NCBI GenBank assembly: GCA_022822005.1
Contig: JAJECO010000011.1
Coordinates: 1-40,076 of the forward strand
DNA from: Candidatus Poribacteria bacterium
GTDB taxonomy: Bacteria > Poribacteria > WGA-4E > PCPOR2b
Direction of reading: 5' to 3'
Length of the DNA stretch: 40,076 bases
The translations under genes were made by a program, and so were the position numbers. The notes beneath the pieces are model-generated. The model saw only the letters and a list, made by a program, of their open reading frames with translations, was not told the DNA's origin and made no database searches. Positions 1 to 7,862 of the stretch are shown here, piece by piece; within the stretch, counting starts at the first letter, position 1; every line of letters starts with the position of its first letter.

Positions 1-40
1 AGGGTCATTTAGTTTTTCTGTAGGTGCCTGCATCCCGCCT

Positions 41-107
41 GTCCCGATTCATCGGGGATTTATCGGGGAGGGATTTCCCAATCCCGACACGTCGCTCTAT
101 GAGCGAC
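41..107. repeat. Cluster of three short hairpins
   Basis: Three small inverted repeats sit side by side upstream of aapJ. The first (about 42-57) has a 6-7 bp stem, CCCGAT pairing with ATCGGG. The second (70-79) pairs GGGA with TCCC. The third (91-107) is a perfect 7 bp stem, GTCGCTC with GAGCGAC, around a 3-base loop. G/C-rich palindromes packed this closely look like a REP-type intergenic element or the end of an upstream transcription unit. No T-run follows, so a classical terminator is not supported. Apart from this cluster and a possible -10 box, I see nothing else in positions 1-306. Confidence 0.45.
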
Positions 108-249
108 TTCCCGACTCCGACTTTTCAAACAAAACGGGTAATAAGCCTAAAACTGAATAGCCCTACCTTGGGAGCGAGTCAATTGACAATGACCATTAGT
201 TGTGTTAGAATTCTTGTCGAAGCTAAACTATTCTAGACTGCTGGAAGTT

Positions 250-300
250 TATAATATTCGCGGTTCTTAGTTCATCCTTATTCCGAAGTAAAAAGGGAGG
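250..300 (+). promoter_or_regulatory. Possible -10 box and ribosome-binding site of aapJ
   Basis: TATAAT occurs at 250-255, but no good -35 hexamer lies 16-18 bases upstream, so the promoter is tentative. A strong Shine-Dalgarno, AAAGGGAGG, ends at 300, six bases before the ATG at 307, and fixes that start. Confidence 0.4.
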
Positions 301-306
301 ATTTTA

Positions 307-1323
307 ATGCGTAGGTTCTGGTTCAGTGTTTTATTATTTGCGATAGCTATTTCACTGATGGTTGCGTCATTGGCGATCGGACAGGACAGTGTATTGGATA
401 AAGTAAAGGACAGAGGGAGGTTAGTTTGCGGAGTATACGGCGGCTTACCCGGCTTTAGTTTTCTCAACCAAGACGGCAAGTGGAACGGTTTTGACGTGGA
501 TTATTGTCGAGCACTTGCTGCCGCTATTTTTGGAGATCCCGACAAGATTGAGTTCGTGCCGCTAAAAACACCGGAACGTTTTCCCGCGCTTCAGACAGGG
601 GAGATAGATGTATTAATCCGAAACACTACTTGGACACTTACCCGCGACACTCAAGTAGGGGCAGACTTCGCTCCGCCTACCTTCTATGATGGGCAGGGAT
701 TCATGCTGCGCAAAGAACTTGGCGTCACCTCCTTAGAGGAGTTAGCAGGCGCGAGTATCTGTGTTACCGCTGGTAGCACTACTGAGTTAAACCTCGCGGA
801 TACGATGCGAGCTTTAGGCGTAGATTTTAAGCCAGTTGTTTTCGAAGAGATTGATACGCTTTACAATAGCTATGAGCAGGAACGTTGTGATGTAGTTACA
901 AGCGATAAGTCCCAACTGGCCGCACGTCGCAATGTGTTAAAGAATCCAGAGGCGCATGTCATCCTTGATGTAACTATCTCAAAGGAACCGTTGGGACCTG
1001 TTACCATTCATGGCGACAACAAGTGGAACGATGTCGTTAGCTGGGTTGTTTATGCCACATTCTTCGCCGAGGAGCACGGAATCACCCAATCAAATGTCAG
1101 TACTTATGAATCGAAAAACCCAGAGATCGGACGTTTCTTGGGGGAAACCGGCGATATGGGAGGGAAACTCGGTCTGTCAACAGATTGGGCGCGTCAGGTT
1201 ATCGCTGCCGTTGGCAACTATGGTGAAATTTTTGAACGCAACCTCACCCCTATTGGTCTGCCGCGTGGCGTTAATAAGCCTTGGACCCAAGGGGGCTTGT
1301 TGTACGCGATGCCGTTCCGTTAG
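307..1323 (+). CDS. aapJ: General L-amino-acid ABC transporter, periplasmic binding protein
   Basis: This is the solute-binding component of a polar amino-acid ABC importer. It captures amino acids in the periplasm and delivers them to the membrane permeases. The 338-residue protein starts with a Sec signal peptide (about residues 1-26, hydrophobic core after MRRFWF, likely cut after IGQ). A family 3 solute-binding fold follows, with the N-lobe opening LVCGVYGGLPGFSF and the segment GFDVDYCRALAAA. The C-terminal WTQGGLLYAMPFR is the ending I associate with AapJ proteins, and the length matches that family. The start is supported by a Shine-Dalgarno six bases upstream. It leads an operon with aapQ, aapM and aapP, interrupted only by a lipoprotein gene. 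The family assignment is firm; the exact substrate range is inferred. Confidence 0.93.
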   Translation: MRRFWFSVLLFAIAISLMVASLAIGQDSVLDKVKDRGRLVCGVYGGLPGFSFLNQDGKWNGFDVDYCRALAAAIFGDPDKIEFVPLKTPERFPALQTGEIDVLIRNTTWTLTRDTQVGADFAPPTFYDGQGFMLRKELGVTSLEELAGASICVTAGSTTELNLADTMRALGVDFKPVVFEEIDTLYNSYEQERCDVVTSDKSQLAARRNVLKNPEAHVILDVTISKEPLGPVTIHGDNKWNDVVSWVVYATFFAEEHGITQSNVSTYESKNPEIGRFLGETGDMGGKLGLSTDWARQVIAAVGNYGEIFERNLTPIGLPRGVNKPWTQGGLLYAMPFR

Positions 1324-1424
1324 CAGATAGTCATGGCTGTACTGTGCGGTTAGAAAGGTTATTCATGTATTCTGTCAACCTTCATTAGTTAGACAAACCC
1401 CTCCAATAGGAAAGGCTCTCAAGT

Positions 1425-1943
1425 ATGAAACCCACTGATGTTCTCGGATTTGTAATAGGCCTCAACATCTTCTTTGTAATAGGATGTCAGCAGCTGCAGA
1501 ATCAGATCACAGGGAAACCTGACGATACCGGTGTTTCCGTTTCTGCTGATGATGTTGTGCCCGATGAAATACAAACGGGAACCGTGGTCATTGATGATAC
1601 AGTTGAAGAGTGGGGTATTGATGAATATGTCCTGAACTCTGCGACGATAACAGGTGATACACTGGAACTCAATGTCTCTTATGGTGGCGGCTGCGAGAAC
1701 CATCAATTCACCCTGGTTTCCTCGGGTGTTTTCCTAGAGTCATTTCCGGTACAACTCAGGGTAGACCTCGCCCACAATGCCAACAACGATTCGTGTGAGG
1801 CATGGCTAACGGTTGATTATTACTTTGATCTGAGCGCAATTAAAATACTGTATCAGGCGGCGTACCAGCAAGGAGCGGGCACCATTATTTTACTTCTTGA
1901 AGACGTTCCAAATGGTCAATTGGTCTACGATTTTCCAATGTAG
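1425..1943 (+). CDS. Putative lipoprotein of unknown function inside the aap operon
   Basis: I do not recognise a characterised family. The 172-residue product begins with a short hydrophobic stretch ending in FFVIGC, a lipobox with the acylated cysteine near residue 21, so a lipid-anchored envelope protein is likely. The mature part is acidic, then enters a compact domain with GGGCENH, a second cysteine in DSCEAW and a FDLSAIK segment. The two cysteines, about 40 residues apart, could form a disulphide. A Shine-Dalgarno-like AGGAAAGG ends nine bases before the ATG. It sits between aapJ and aapQ, about 100 bases after aapJ and 35 before aapQ, so it is probably co-transcribed. An accessory role in uptake is a guess from position only. 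Confidence 0.7.
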   Translation: MKPTDVLGFVIGLNIFFVIGCQQLQNQITGKPDDTGVSVSADDVVPDEIQTGTVVIDDTVEEWGIDEYVLNSATITGDTLELNVSYGGGCENHQFTLVSSGVFLESFPVQLRVDLAHNANNDSCEAWLTVDYYFDLSAIKILYQAAYQQGAGTIILLLEDVPNGQLVYDFPM

Positions 1944-1978
1944 ACCACACTGTTCTCGGGATCACGTTACACAACACA

Positions 1979-3163
1979 ATGGAAAACAACTCAACTAAAA
2001 GTGTTTCAGAAAAAATCCCTTTTTGGCGGGATGTTCGGGGCCTGCGTGTGCTGTTCCAAGTCATCTTCCTTGTTGGAGTGGTTCTGTTATCTGGAATTCT
2101 CTACACAAATATGTTAAGAGGACTTCGGGGACTCGGCCTGACCTTAAACCTCGATTTTCTCAATAACGAAGCTGGGTTTGGGATAGCTGAAGGGATCGCC
2201 TATGAACCATCCGATACCTATCTGAGGGCGTTTTGGGTGGGCGTGGTAAATACCATTAGGGTTAGTGTTATAGGAATCGCGTGCGCGACGATCTTGGGAC
2301 TTGTTATCGGTATCGCGCGACTATCAAGCAACTGGCTTGTCAGAAATCTCGCAGCCATTTATATCGAATGCTTTCGTAACATTCCGCTCCTACTACAGAT
2401 TCTGTTTTGGTATACGGCTGTAATCCTACAACTTCCCTCGGTACGAAAGAGTCTCACATTCTTCGGGCACGTGTTCATCAACCAACGGGGGGTATATCTT
2501 CCATCACCTCAACCTACATCGGGTGTGAAGATTTGGGTCGCTTGTCTTGCCGTAGGATTTATTTTAGCCCTGATCCTCTACCTTGCGCGCTTGAGGGAAC
2601 TTCGGCAGATGGAACAACCCGGTTTCCCTGCAAAGTGGGCTCTGCCAACGTTTTTGGTAGTTGCCCTTGTGGGCTGGTTTTTGACGCCGGGGAGACCATT
2701 TACTTTGGAACTGCCAGCTTTGAAGGGATTTAACTTTGCTGGAGGGATATACCTTTCACCCGAATTCTGCGCGCTCGTGATCGGGCTTGTTATGTATACC
2801 GGAGCTTTCATCGCTGAAGTAGTGAGAAGCGGCATACAATCCGTAGCGAAGGGGCAACAAGAAGCTGCTAAAGCGATTGGTCTAAATGAATTTCAAACCC
2901 TCAGATTGATTGTCCTACCCCAAGCTTTGCGCGTTATTGCCCCGCCACTCACCAGCCAGTATCTGAACCTTACCAAAAATTCCAGTCTAGCGGTCGCAAT
3001 AGGCTTCCCAGATCTATTCAACATCGGTAACACGATGATGAACCAAACCGGACAATCCATCCCGATTTTTGGCATGATCATGATAAGTTACCTAATTATC
3101 AGCTTGGCCACATCCGCGTACATGAATTGGTACAACCGCAGAATTAACCGAATTGGACGATGA
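1979..3163 (+). CDS. aapQ: General L-amino-acid ABC transporter permease, first subunit
   Basis: This is one of two inner-membrane permeases of the amino-acid importer. The 394-residue protein has an N-terminal membrane helix (about 25-47), a periplasmic stretch, then the permease core. The conserved EAA loop that docks on the ATPase reads EAAKAIGLNEFQTLRLI, followed by PQALRVIAPPLTSQYLNL. The extra hydrophobic helices between about residues 180 and 250 agree with AapQ being longer than HisQ-type permeases. No strong Shine-Dalgarno precedes the ATG, so the start is the weakest part of the call. The last codons overlap aapM by four bases (ATGA), which implies translational coupling. Confidence 0.92.
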   Translation: MENNSTKSVSEKIPFWRDVRGLRVLFQVIFLVGVVLLSGILYTNMLRGLRGLGLTLNLDFLNNEAGFGIAEGIAYEPSDTYLRAFWVGVVNTIRVSVIGIACATILGLVIGIARLSSNWLVRNLAAIYIECFRNIPLLLQILFWYTAVILQLPSVRKSLTFFGHVFINQRGVYLPSPQPTSGVKIWVACLAVGFILALILYLARLRELRQMEQPGFPAKWALPTFLVVALVGWFLTPGRPFTLELPALKGFNFAGGIYLSPEFCALVIGLVMYTGAFIAEVVRSGIQSVAKGQQEAAKAIGLNEFQTLRLIVLPQALRVIAPPLTSQYLNLTKNSSLAVAIGFPDLFNIGNTMMNQTGQSIPIFGMIMISYLIISLATSAYMNWYNRRINRIGR

Positions 3164-4365
3164 GAGGAAAGAGGCGCGTGGGAGAACGGACACCAGATGT
3201 AACAATTAAACCACCCACTGATTCCAAGAGTATGTTGCAGTGGCTGAAGGCGAACCTTTTTAATACTTGGTATAATGCGCTCCTCACCCTTTTGGCCGTT
3301 GTCTTCTTATACATTGTCTTTAAGGGCATTCTGAGCTGGGCGTTCACTGAGGCAAATTGGAACGTTATACCTGCTAACTTGCAGATTTTTCTAGTCGGTG
3401 CTTATCCAAGAGAAGAAATATGGCGTGTATGGATTGTGATTTATACTTTGGCTCTGATGTTGGGACTGAGTGCCGGCATTTGGGGTGGCTTAGCCCTCCG
3501 GCTTGCTATCGTCATCGGAAGCGTTGGGGGAGGTTTGGGGATTATCCTGGCTTTTTTCCCCATCGCCCTCTCGAATAGATTCGGTCTATTGGGCGGAGTA
3601 GCGTTCCTGGTAGTGGCATTTTTCTTAATCCGTGGAAAGATAGGATTGCGCCCTTGGGTTCTGGGTGGTTGGCTGCTATCATTTCCTTGGACTATGATAT
3701 GGCTGCACGGATTCGCGGGTTTACCCACTGTTTTTACAAGCAGCTGGGGCGGGCTTCTCTTAACACTTATTCTGGCGGCTGTGGGTATCGTTGTATCGTT
3801 TCCACTGGGAGTTCTTTTGGCTCTCGGACGACGGAGCACTCTTCCTGTGATTAAGTGGGTTTCAACAGCGTATATTGAGACGGTGCGCGGTGTGCCCTTG
3901 GTGACAATTCTGTTTATGGCACAAATTATGGTACCCATTTTCTTGCCGGATTTTCGTATTGACAAGATCTTGCGGGCAATGCTTGGTATCACACTTTTTT
4001 CTGCTGCTTATATGGCAGAGAACGTCCGTGGAGGACTGCAATCGATCCCGACGGGACAGTACGAAGCGGCTCATGCGGTGGGCCTCAACTACCCTCTTAC
4101 GATGTTACTTGTTGTCTTACCACAAGCCCTTCGCTCGGTTATCCCGGCAATTGTTGGACAGTTTATCAGCCTCTTTAAGGACACATCGTTGGTCACTGTC
4201 ATCGGACTGTTAGATTTATTGGGTATAGCCAAAACAGTTATTGCAAACCCTGACTGGTTGGGACTGCAAGCTGAGGTATATCTGTTCGCTGCGATAGTCT
4301 ATTTTGTTTTTAGCTACTCTATGTCATATATCAGTCTGAGGATTGAAGATGCTCTGGGAGTTTAG
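3160..4365 (+). CDS. aapM: General L-amino-acid ABC transporter permease, second subunit
   Basis: This is the partner permease of AapQ in the same inner-membrane channel. The 401-residue protein has a basic cytoplasmic N-terminus, a helix near residues 40-55, a run of closely spaced hydrophobic segments between about 85 and 195, then the permease core. Its EAA loop reads [17 protein letters not shown] and is followed by [19 protein letters not shown]. The length is typical of AapM. The ATG overlaps the aapQ stop as ATGA. The aapP gene follows after five bases, so the three products are likely made in step. Confidence is high for the family. Confidence 0.92.
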   Translation: MRGKRRVGERTPDVTIKPPTDSKSMLQWLKANLFNTWYNALLTLLAVVFLYIVFKGILSWAFTEANWNVIPANLQIFLVGAYPREEIWRVWIVIYTLALMLGLSAGIWGGLALRLAIVIGSVGGGLGIILAFFPIALSNRFGLLGGVAFLVVAFFLIRGKIGLRPWVLGGWLLSFPWTMIWLHGFAGLPTVFTSSWGGLLLTLILAAVGIVVSFPLGVLLALGRRSTLPVIKWVSTAYIETVRGVPLVTILFMAQIMVPIFLPDFRIDKILRAMLGITLFSAAYMAENVRGGLQSIPTGQYEAAHAVGLNYPLTMLLVVLPQALRSVIPAIVGQFISLFKDTSLVTVIGLLDLLGIAKTVIANPDWLGLQAEVYLFAAIVYFVFSYSMSYISLRIEDALGV

Positions 4366-4370
4366 TAGGT

Positions 4371-5174
4371 ATGAGATTATCTCGTGTACACTCGGAAGGG
4401 AGCGATGAAATAGTGGCAGATCTTGAAAATACGCCAGACGATTCAATCATTATCTGTGAGGAGGTCCATAAATGGTTCGACGATTTCCATGTGCTCAGAG
4501 GCATTACTACCACGTTCGAAAGAGGGGAGAAAGTTGTGATATGCGGACCTTCAGGATCGGGGAAATCCACATTTATCCGCACCATAAATCGTCTGGAAAC
4601 ACATCAGCAGGGACGTATTATCGTTGATGGTATCGAACTCAGTGATGACCTCCGTAACATAGAACGTATCCGCCAAGAAGTTGGCATGGTCTTCCAACAG
4701 TTCAATCTGTTTCCTCACTTGACTGTTCTACAAAACGTGACGTTAAGTCCCATCTGGGTTAAAAAGATGGCGAAAAGCGACGCGGAATCCGAGGCTTTAG
4801 CGCTACTTGAACGAGTTGGCATTGAAGAACATGCTCACAAATTTCCGGCACAGATTTCGGGCGGGCAACAGCAGCGTGTCGCAATTGCGAGAGCCTTGGC
4901 GATGCAGCCTAAGATTATGTTGTTCGATGAACCCACAAGCGCGTTAGATCCTGAAATGATTAACGAGGTCTTAGATGTAATGCGTGAGTTAGCTGCGTCC
5001 GGCATGACCATGTTGGTTGTCACACATGAGATGGGGTTCGCCCGTGAGGTGGCAGATCGGATTATCTTTATTGATGAGGGAGCGATTGTCGAAGAGGCAG
5101 CACCAGCGATTTTCTTCGATAATCCACAGAATGAACGCACCCAACTCTTTATTTCGCAAACGCTACAACATTAG
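4371..5174 (+). CDS. aapP: Amino-acid ABC transporter ATP-binding protein
   Basis: This is the cytoplasmic ATPase that powers AapQM. The 267-residue protein has a Walker A motif GPSGSGKST, a Q-loop in [17 protein letters not shown], the ABC signature [14 protein letters not shown], Walker [13 protein letters not shown] and the switch histidine in VVTHEMGFA. This is the full set for an active polar amino-acid uptake ATPase (GlnQ/AapP type). About 25 extra N-terminal acidic residues precede the domain, so translation might begin further in. The gene starts five bases after aapM and is the last gene of the operon. I see no strong terminator before the cold-shock promoter. Confidence 0.93.
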   Translation: MRLSRVHSEGSDEIVADLENTPDDSIIICEEVHKWFDDFHVLRGITTTFERGEKVVICGPSGSGKSTFIRTINRLETHQQGRIIVDGIELSDDLRNIERIRQEVGMVFQQFNLFPHLTVLQNVTLSPIWVKKMAKSDAESEALALLERVGIEEHAHKFPAQISGGQQQRVAIARALAMQPKIMLFDEPTSALDPEMINEVLDVMRELAASGMTMLVVTHEMGFAREVADRIIFIDEGAIVEEAAPAIFFDNPQNERTQLFISQTLQH

Positions 5175-5300
5175 ATAGAGCTAAAGTGGATAAAAAAAAT
5201 TCAAGGTGAGGAACAACCAAAAATTCACCGAAAAGCCTGTTCTACCGCGCAAAATTCGATCTAAATCCACTGTTCGATATTTTTCTATCGGAATTCTTAC

Positions 5301-5329
5301 TTGCATTACTATTCTGAATCAAGTATAAT
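5301..5329 (+). promoter_or_regulatory. Sigma-70 promoter of the cold-shock gene
   Basis: A -35 hexamer TTGCAT (5301-5306) and a perfect -10 TATAAT (5324-5329) are separated by exactly 17 bases. Transcription from about 5336 would give a 5' leader of roughly 140 bases before the ATG at 5478. Long leaders are characteristic of cold-shock mRNAs. The rest of 5175-5477 holds no gene that I can see. Confidence 0.65.
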
Positions 5330-5477
5330 TTATCTGTAACTGTACAATGGATTGAAGAAGTGGTGTTAGGTTCAAATAGAAGCATTTCCCCGGCTGTATG
5401 CTGTATTTTGTACCTCTTGCGCTAAATCCTGATTTTCATTTGCAGTTCTGAATCTTTAGGAAAGGAGGTACACACCG

Positions 5478-5684
5478 ATGGCAACAGGTCGAGTGAAATG
5501 GTTCAGCGATCAAAAAGGTTACGGATTCATCGTAACCGACGAAGGGCAAGATGTCTTCGTTCATTATTCCAACGTTGAAGGAACTGGCTTCAAAACCCTT
5601 GATGAGGGACAAGAGGTCGAGTTTAACGTTGTGGAAGGGGACAAAGGACTCCAAGCCGAAGAAGTCAGAAAAATTGACGGCTGA
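5478..5684 (+). CDS. csp: Cold-shock domain RNA chaperone
   Basis: This is a small cytoplasmic single-stranded nucleic-acid-binding protein that melts mRNA structure. At 68 residues it is one complete cold-shock domain. It has the opening [15 protein letters not shown], which includes RNP1 (KGYGFI), and RNP2 (VFVHY), and it ends in the usual AEEVRKI strand. A strong Shine-Dalgarno (AAAGGAGG) lies just upstream. It has its own promoter and an intrinsic terminator, so it is a monocistronic unit. The long leader suggests post-transcriptional control as in other csp genes, but temperature response cannot be read from sequence. Which csp paralogue it is cannot be decided here. Confidence 0.95.
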   Translation: MATGRVKWFSDQKGYGFIVTDEGQDVFVHYSNVEGTGFKTLDEGQEVEFNVVEGDKGLQAEEVRKIDG

Positions 5685-5716
5685 TAAAGCTGACAAAAAT
5701 CAAACCGGGAAAAAAG

Positions 5717-5743
5717 GCTCTCAAGTAATTGAGAGCTTTTTTT
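5717..5743 (+). terminator. Intrinsic terminator of csp
   Basis: A perfect 8 bp stem, GCTCTCAA with TTGAGAGC, around the tetraloop GTAA is followed by seven T residues. It lies 33 bases after the csp stop. Confidence 0.92.
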
Positions 5744-5882
5744 ATTGGATTGGATAGACTCAATGAACAATTAGGTTCGAGTATCGCATTCCAGCAACTT
5801 ACCCGCCCATGCGCTGCACGAAATCAGAAGTCACTGGTATGGTTTAATAGAGCAAGACTAGCTGAGAAGCTACTGCCTCTCC

Positions 5883-5913
5883 AAAAAACGAGTCAGATTG
5901 GCAGATCTCGTTT
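5883..5913 (-). terminator. Probable terminator of the PCP_red gene run
   Basis: Read on the minus strand, AAACGAG pairs with CTCGTTT across a 14-base loop and the stem runs into six T residues. It lies about 30 bases after the stop of the TPR gene, the last gene of the minus-strand run. Confidence 0.65.
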
Positions 5914-5941
5914 CAATTATCTTCCTCTCATGCAAGCGGCT

Positions 5942-6454
5942 TTATCTTTTTCGGAATACGCCCCAACCTTGACGAATTCTATTTTTCCATGTAGGCAGGT
6001 CGTCGCCATCCTCAACGCTTGCGTTCTCATCACTTTCCGAATTTCCTTCTATTACATGCTGGTAGGCAGGTATTTCCTCTTCCACGTCAAACTGGGGCGT
6101 GCTCTGGATTAACCCAATATTGCGGCGTGCCTCATCAAAATCCGGATTAATCATTAACGCCTGCTTCCAACAGGCGAACGCCAACCGCGCGTTGCCTTGC
6201 TTGTAACAGATAACCCCCAACTTGTTGTAGGCCTCAGTTAAGGTGGGGTCAACAGAAAGCGCTCGCTTAAATGCTTCGATCGCGCTTTCAGTCTTACCTT
6301 GGTTCATGTAAGCACTTCCAAGGTTATAATGTATCTCCGCAAGATTCGGATCTTTACGAACGATCTCTTCCCATTGAGCAATCGCCTCTTCAAAGCGATT
6401 CTGTTCCCAATATTCAATGGCTCGATCGTTAGCGATTTCAGCTTGCTTACTCAT
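5942..6454 (-). CDS. Tetratricopeptide repeat protein
   Basis: This is a soluble protein-protein interaction scaffold with no signal peptide. Its 170 residues hold three consecutive TPR units (about 5-38, 39-72 and 73-106) with the classic pattern, for example AEIHYNLGSAYMNQGKTESA and EAYNKLGVICYKQGNARLA. A charged linker and a basic tail (WKNRIRQGWGVFRKR) follow. It is the last gene of the minus-strand run that starts at the UspA gene at 12164, but a gap of about 290 bases separates it from the BrxF-like ATPase gene, so it may have its own promoter. Its partner is unknown; the neighbouring PCP_red proteins are candidates by position only. The ATG has only a weak ribosome-binding site. Confidence 0.85.
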   Translation of the reverse strand: MSKQAEIANDRAIEYWEQNRFEEAIAQWEEIVRKDPNLAEIHYNLGSAYMNQGKTESAIEAFKRALSVDPTLTEAYNKLGVICYKQGNARLAFACWKQALMINPDFDEARRNIGLIQSTPQFDVEEEIPAYQHVIEGNSESDENASVEDGDDLPTWKNRIRQGWGVFRKR

Positions 6455-6746
6455 GAATCATTCCAATCTGGTGGTATAGGTGGGTTGTGTAGGCTTGATA
6501 TTAGCATCCGCGAACAGCCAATCTGTTGCAGTTTATTTCCACTCTTGAGAGTTTGCGTAGATCGTATTTGTCCGGTTCTCTTTACCAAGCCGCCTCAATA
6601 TCAAGGAAGGCGATTAATTGTAACATTGCTAAACAAACTATATCACATTTCGCAATTTCAGTCAACATCAAAGTCAAATAAACAGTGGCATTTAGAGATA
6701 CCCGCAGAGGCCCAGTAGGGATTTTAAAACAGCCTTACAAACAGGT

Positions 6747-7247
6747 TCAATTTGAGTTGATTCGGATCTCCCCGGCAAGATTCCAGCTAAAGTCAAGGCA
6801 GTAGCCATGTTTTTTGCTTTCAGGCACGCAGATGATGCAGTACTTACCGTCACGGGCGAAACGATCGGTGATAGCAACAAGATTGAGTTCGTAGGAATAG
6901 ATCATTTCAATAGCATCAAAAACGAGGAGATTGCGCGTTTGAAAATGTCTATCAAGTAGATCTTCGATAGCGATTTGTATCAGGAGGTGTATCTTTGCTT
7001 TCGCGCCGGCGTAGGCAATTGAGGCCCGCTGCTTATCTAATTCATCAAGCAGATACAGATTCAGGTTCACGTAACAATCTGTAGCGTTGTCGTATCTTCC
7101 TTTGAGCAGATGCTTGACTAAGTTCGTTTTGCCTGATTGGAAATCTCCGATGAGACAAATGGTCCCGTGCTCAGGTCCCGAATCAATGTGAGAGATTAGA
7201 GCTTGGTAGGCTTTCCACTGATTTTTATTGAGCGGGTATATTGGCAT
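6747..7247 (-). CDS. P-loop ATPase resembling BrxF
   Basis: This is a 166-residue single-domain NTPase with a Walker A motif GDFQSGKT near residue 34. A strand CYVNLNLYLLDEL is followed by the charged helix DKQRAS. A Walker B-like strand reads LLVFDAIEMI. From memory, the order of P-loop, then VNLNLxLL, then LLxFDxIE resembles BrxF, the small P-loop protein of BREX phage-defence loci. No other BREX gene (methylase BrxX, PglZ, BrxC) is in the window. Here it sits just downstream of a coiled-coil PCP_red protein, so a house-keeping or partner-ATPase role is equally possible. The P-loop is clear; the BrxF resemblance is a recollection that needs a profile search. No convincing Shine-Dalgarno supports the start. 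Confidence 0.7.
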   Translation of the reverse strand: MPIYPLNKNQWKAYQALISHIDSGPEHGTICLIGDFQSGKTNLVKHLLKGRYDNATDCYVNLNLYLLDELDKQRASIAYAGAKAKIHLLIQIAIEDLLDRHFQTRNLLVFDAIEMIYSYELNLVAITDRFARDGKYCIICVPESKKHGYCLDFSWNLAGEIRINSN

Positions 7248-7334
7248 GGGGTTAGACTCATCTCAGAGAGGAGACGTCAAGAAATCTTCCCAGTGGAAGT
7301 GTGGCAGAGGAAACTCCTCCGTTTCTTTACACTG

Positions 7335-7748
7335 TCAAAAGGTTGCGGCTTTTTCAAAGAAGTCAATTTCGATCACATCTACGTTCGCCTGTCGAGCATT
7401 GTCAGCGACCCGCTGAATAACCATCTCGCGCACAAACGGGATAGGGATACGTTTGACACGGTGGACGACTTCCTCCGTGCAGCGGATTGAGGTATTCCCC
7501 AAGAATGGCCCTTCTTCCGACTTTGCCTCAGAAGGATGATCGCATGTCTCCGGCACAAGCTGCTGCAATCGCATTGAGACGTAATCAGTTACCCACCCTT
7601 TGAGTGCTTCTCCTTTCTCCTCATTAACAGCAGTTGGCTGGGGTCTCTCGTCCAACTTCTGGCTAATACCAACCAACAAATCTTCCAATCGATTCAACCG
7701 ATCCTCAACCGCAGATAACCGTTCTTCAACTCTGTTTTCGCTATTCAT
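7335..7748 (-). CDS. Coiled-coil protein with C-terminal PCP_red-like domain
   Basis: The 137-residue protein has two parts. Residues 1-40 form a heptad-patterned helix (VEERLSAVEDRLNRLEDLL), likely an oligomerising coiled coil. Residues 90-137 align by eye with the PCP_red domain found twice nearby: CTEEVVHRVKRIPIPFVRE, then a VADNAR helix and DVIEIDFFEKA. A cysteine replaces the usual initial tryptophan. The start is well supported by GAGGAG eight bases before the ATG. It lies between the radical SAM gene and the BrxF-like ATPase gene in the same direction. PCP_red (Pfam PF08369) is known from the C-terminus of the BchB subunit of dark protochlorophyllide reductase. Function here is unknown; docking or tetrapyrrole handling is inference. 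Confidence 0.75.
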   Translation of the reverse strand: MNSENRVEERLSAVEDRLNRLEDLLVGISQKLDERPQPTAVNEEKGEALKGWVTDYVSMRLQQLVPETCDHPSEAKSEEGPFLGNTSIRCTEEVVHRVKRIPIPFVREMVIQRVADNARQANVDVIEIDFFEKAATF

Positions 7749-7862
7749 TATTTTTTCTCCTCAACTGTGCAAACATCATGCGTGAAACGTGGTTTAATTT
7801 TGAATCGCTGAGTAGATAAAGACTGACACAAACGCACTGAAAGTATATCTATCAGCTTTATT

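Noticed and set aside
3441-3992. Minus-strand reading frame of 183 codons
   Set aside because: It lies antisense to aapM, is rich in proline and arginine as expected of a shadow frame, and has no ribosome-binding site.
5274-5291. CGATA/TATCG hairpin after aapP as an operon terminator
   Set aside because: The stem is only five base pairs, its T-rich part lies in the loop and no T-run follows.
1411-5728. Shared 15-base word AAAGGCTCTCAAGTA upstream of the aap lipoprotein gene and in the csp terminator
   Set aside because: In the first place it has no inverted partner and in the second it is one arm of the terminator, so it is most likely coincidence.
5729-6112. Plus-strand reading frame of 127 codons
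   Set aside because: It begins inside the csp terminator and runs antisense into the TPR gene. No plausible start signal.
6747-7247. A BREX phage-defence locus
   Set aside because: Only one BrxF-like ATPase is present. No methylase, PglZ, BrxC or BrxL-like protein occurs anywhere in the window.
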